In this document: piece after piece, positions 63,421 to 64,000 of the stretch | Numbering within the stretch: position 1 is the first letter of the stretch | Layout of the letters: each line of letters opens with the position of its first letter | Assembly: GCA_014155875.1 (NCBI GenBank) | Contig: JACEFZ010014597.1 | Coordinates: 72,001-136,000 of the forward strand | Source of the DNA: Cepaea nemoralis | Taxonomy: Eukaryota; Mollusca; Gastropoda; Stylommatophora; Helicidae | Reading direction: 5' to 3' | DNA: 64,000 nucleotides | Notes under the pieces: generated by a model | Told to the model about the DNA's origin: nothing | Databases searched by the model: none | Seen by the model: only the letters and a program-made list of their open reading frames with translations | Translations under genes and position numbers: made by a program

Positions 63421-63655
63421 TATAATATAGTAATTTAGTTGTATGTCCTTCACAGAACGTAGCAGTCAACCCCAGCATTTTGGGCTGTTCGTGATTCCGG
63501 GCAAGTTTTACGTTTAGTAGTTTGCCATTGCTTTATGAACAACTGGCACCTATACCTTTTTTTCGGAAAAAAACAACCAGTACCGCTGTGTTTCGAACTC
63601 GGTATACTGGATTACGAATCACGTCCCCGAATCCTTCGCCACGGAGACCGGCGTG
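63421..63655 (-). mobile_element. SINE family 2, copy 5
   Basis: Minus head at 63655: GGTCTCCGTGGCGAAGG (A-box region), CGAGTTCGAAACACAG (B box), GCAATGGCAAACTAC and TGGGGTTGACTGCTACG. Its 5' flank (63656-63690) again carries a bit of SINE family 1 (CTTCCCTATTACCATTGTCC), so this copy lies inside a SINE family 1 element, the reverse nesting of 56807. Confidence 0.85.
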
Positions 63656-63944
63656 TTGAATAGCTCTTCCCTATTACCATTGTCCCTCGTCATTAGGCGC
63701 ATACAGACTAAATAATGCGATGGTCCTAGTCTGCACTCACCGCTTGCTACTGAATGGATAGGCTGGCCATCTATGCCCCCGTGCACTGAAGTCTACACAA
63801 TACGGAGATCCTAACACTTGACATAACAACACCAAGTTCCTGCCACAGGGCCTGTTTTATTGTGTACATCTCTCACACAAACACACACATATAGAAATGC
63901 TTACGCATATGTAACAGCAGTAAATTGTGTCCCCCTTTGTCAAC

Positions 63945-64000
63945 AGTAAAGAAGTTACGGACGCAGTTCGTAATCTCGCATACCCGCGTTCGAAACACAG
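63945..64000 (+). mobile_element. SINE family 2, copy 6, cut by window end
   Basis: GTTACGGACGCAGTTCGTAA and CCGCGTTCGAAACACAG, the tRNA-like head with its B box. Confidence 0.8.

Overview
The window is eukaryotic, intron-rich and very repeat-dense. Its one recognisable host gene is CNOT10, a CCR4-NOT complex subunit. It lies on the minus strand in ten coding exons between 50919 and 8548, and its 3' part runs off the left edge. Every proposed junction has GT..AG borders and all phases are consistent. The joined exons follow the animal CNOT10 protein from the N-terminus to about residue 465. A broken 18S rRNA fragment in intron 9 has a sequence signature that I remember as mollusc/gastropod-like. 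With the LINE, SINE and GAA-tract landscape this makes a mollusc, possibly a gastropod, my best guess, held with low certainty.

Layout from left to right. 1-8500 is the last visible intron: a 38-bp and a 45-bp minisatellite, the latter interrupted by a near full-length RTE/BovB-type LINE (one premature stop) and a truncated sister copy. 8548-12608 holds coding exons 10 and 9, with an 18S rRNA/spacer fragment and a 36-bp minisatellite between them. 15015-15468 is exon 8, whose 3' end, including the splice donor, is tandemly repeated in 45-bp in-frame steps. Intron 7 (15469-32901) is 17 kb long. It carries a 30-bp minisatellite, an 8.3-kb Gypsy-type LTR retrotransposon with matching 284-bp LTRs and a decayed pol, and an RNase H-bearing LINE nested in an older RTE copy and itself interrupted by a 575-bp insertion. 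Exons 7 to 4 (33061-37797) are each close to minisatellites or GA-rich tracts. 38368-40146 contains a Helitron-like element and a long-TIR MITE. 43487-47633 is a 1.9-kb tandem segmental duplication in which every boundary is a (GAA)n tract. Exons 2 and 1 follow, with a third RTE copy and a hAT-type element between them.

Right of 50919 (gene upstream side) I see no further host coding sequence. This part holds fragments of the same LINE and SINE families, a second MITE, a nested SINE-in-SINE insertion, a LINE copy whose reverse transcriptase active-site segment is repeated five times, and a (GAA)n-tailed LINE.

None of the mobile elements looks fully intact, so apart from CNOT10 there is no gene cooperation to describe. 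The most unusual features are the exon-derived minisatellite with reiterated splice donors, the tendency of RTE copies to sit in minisatellites, the rRNA fragment, and the GAA-bounded duplication.
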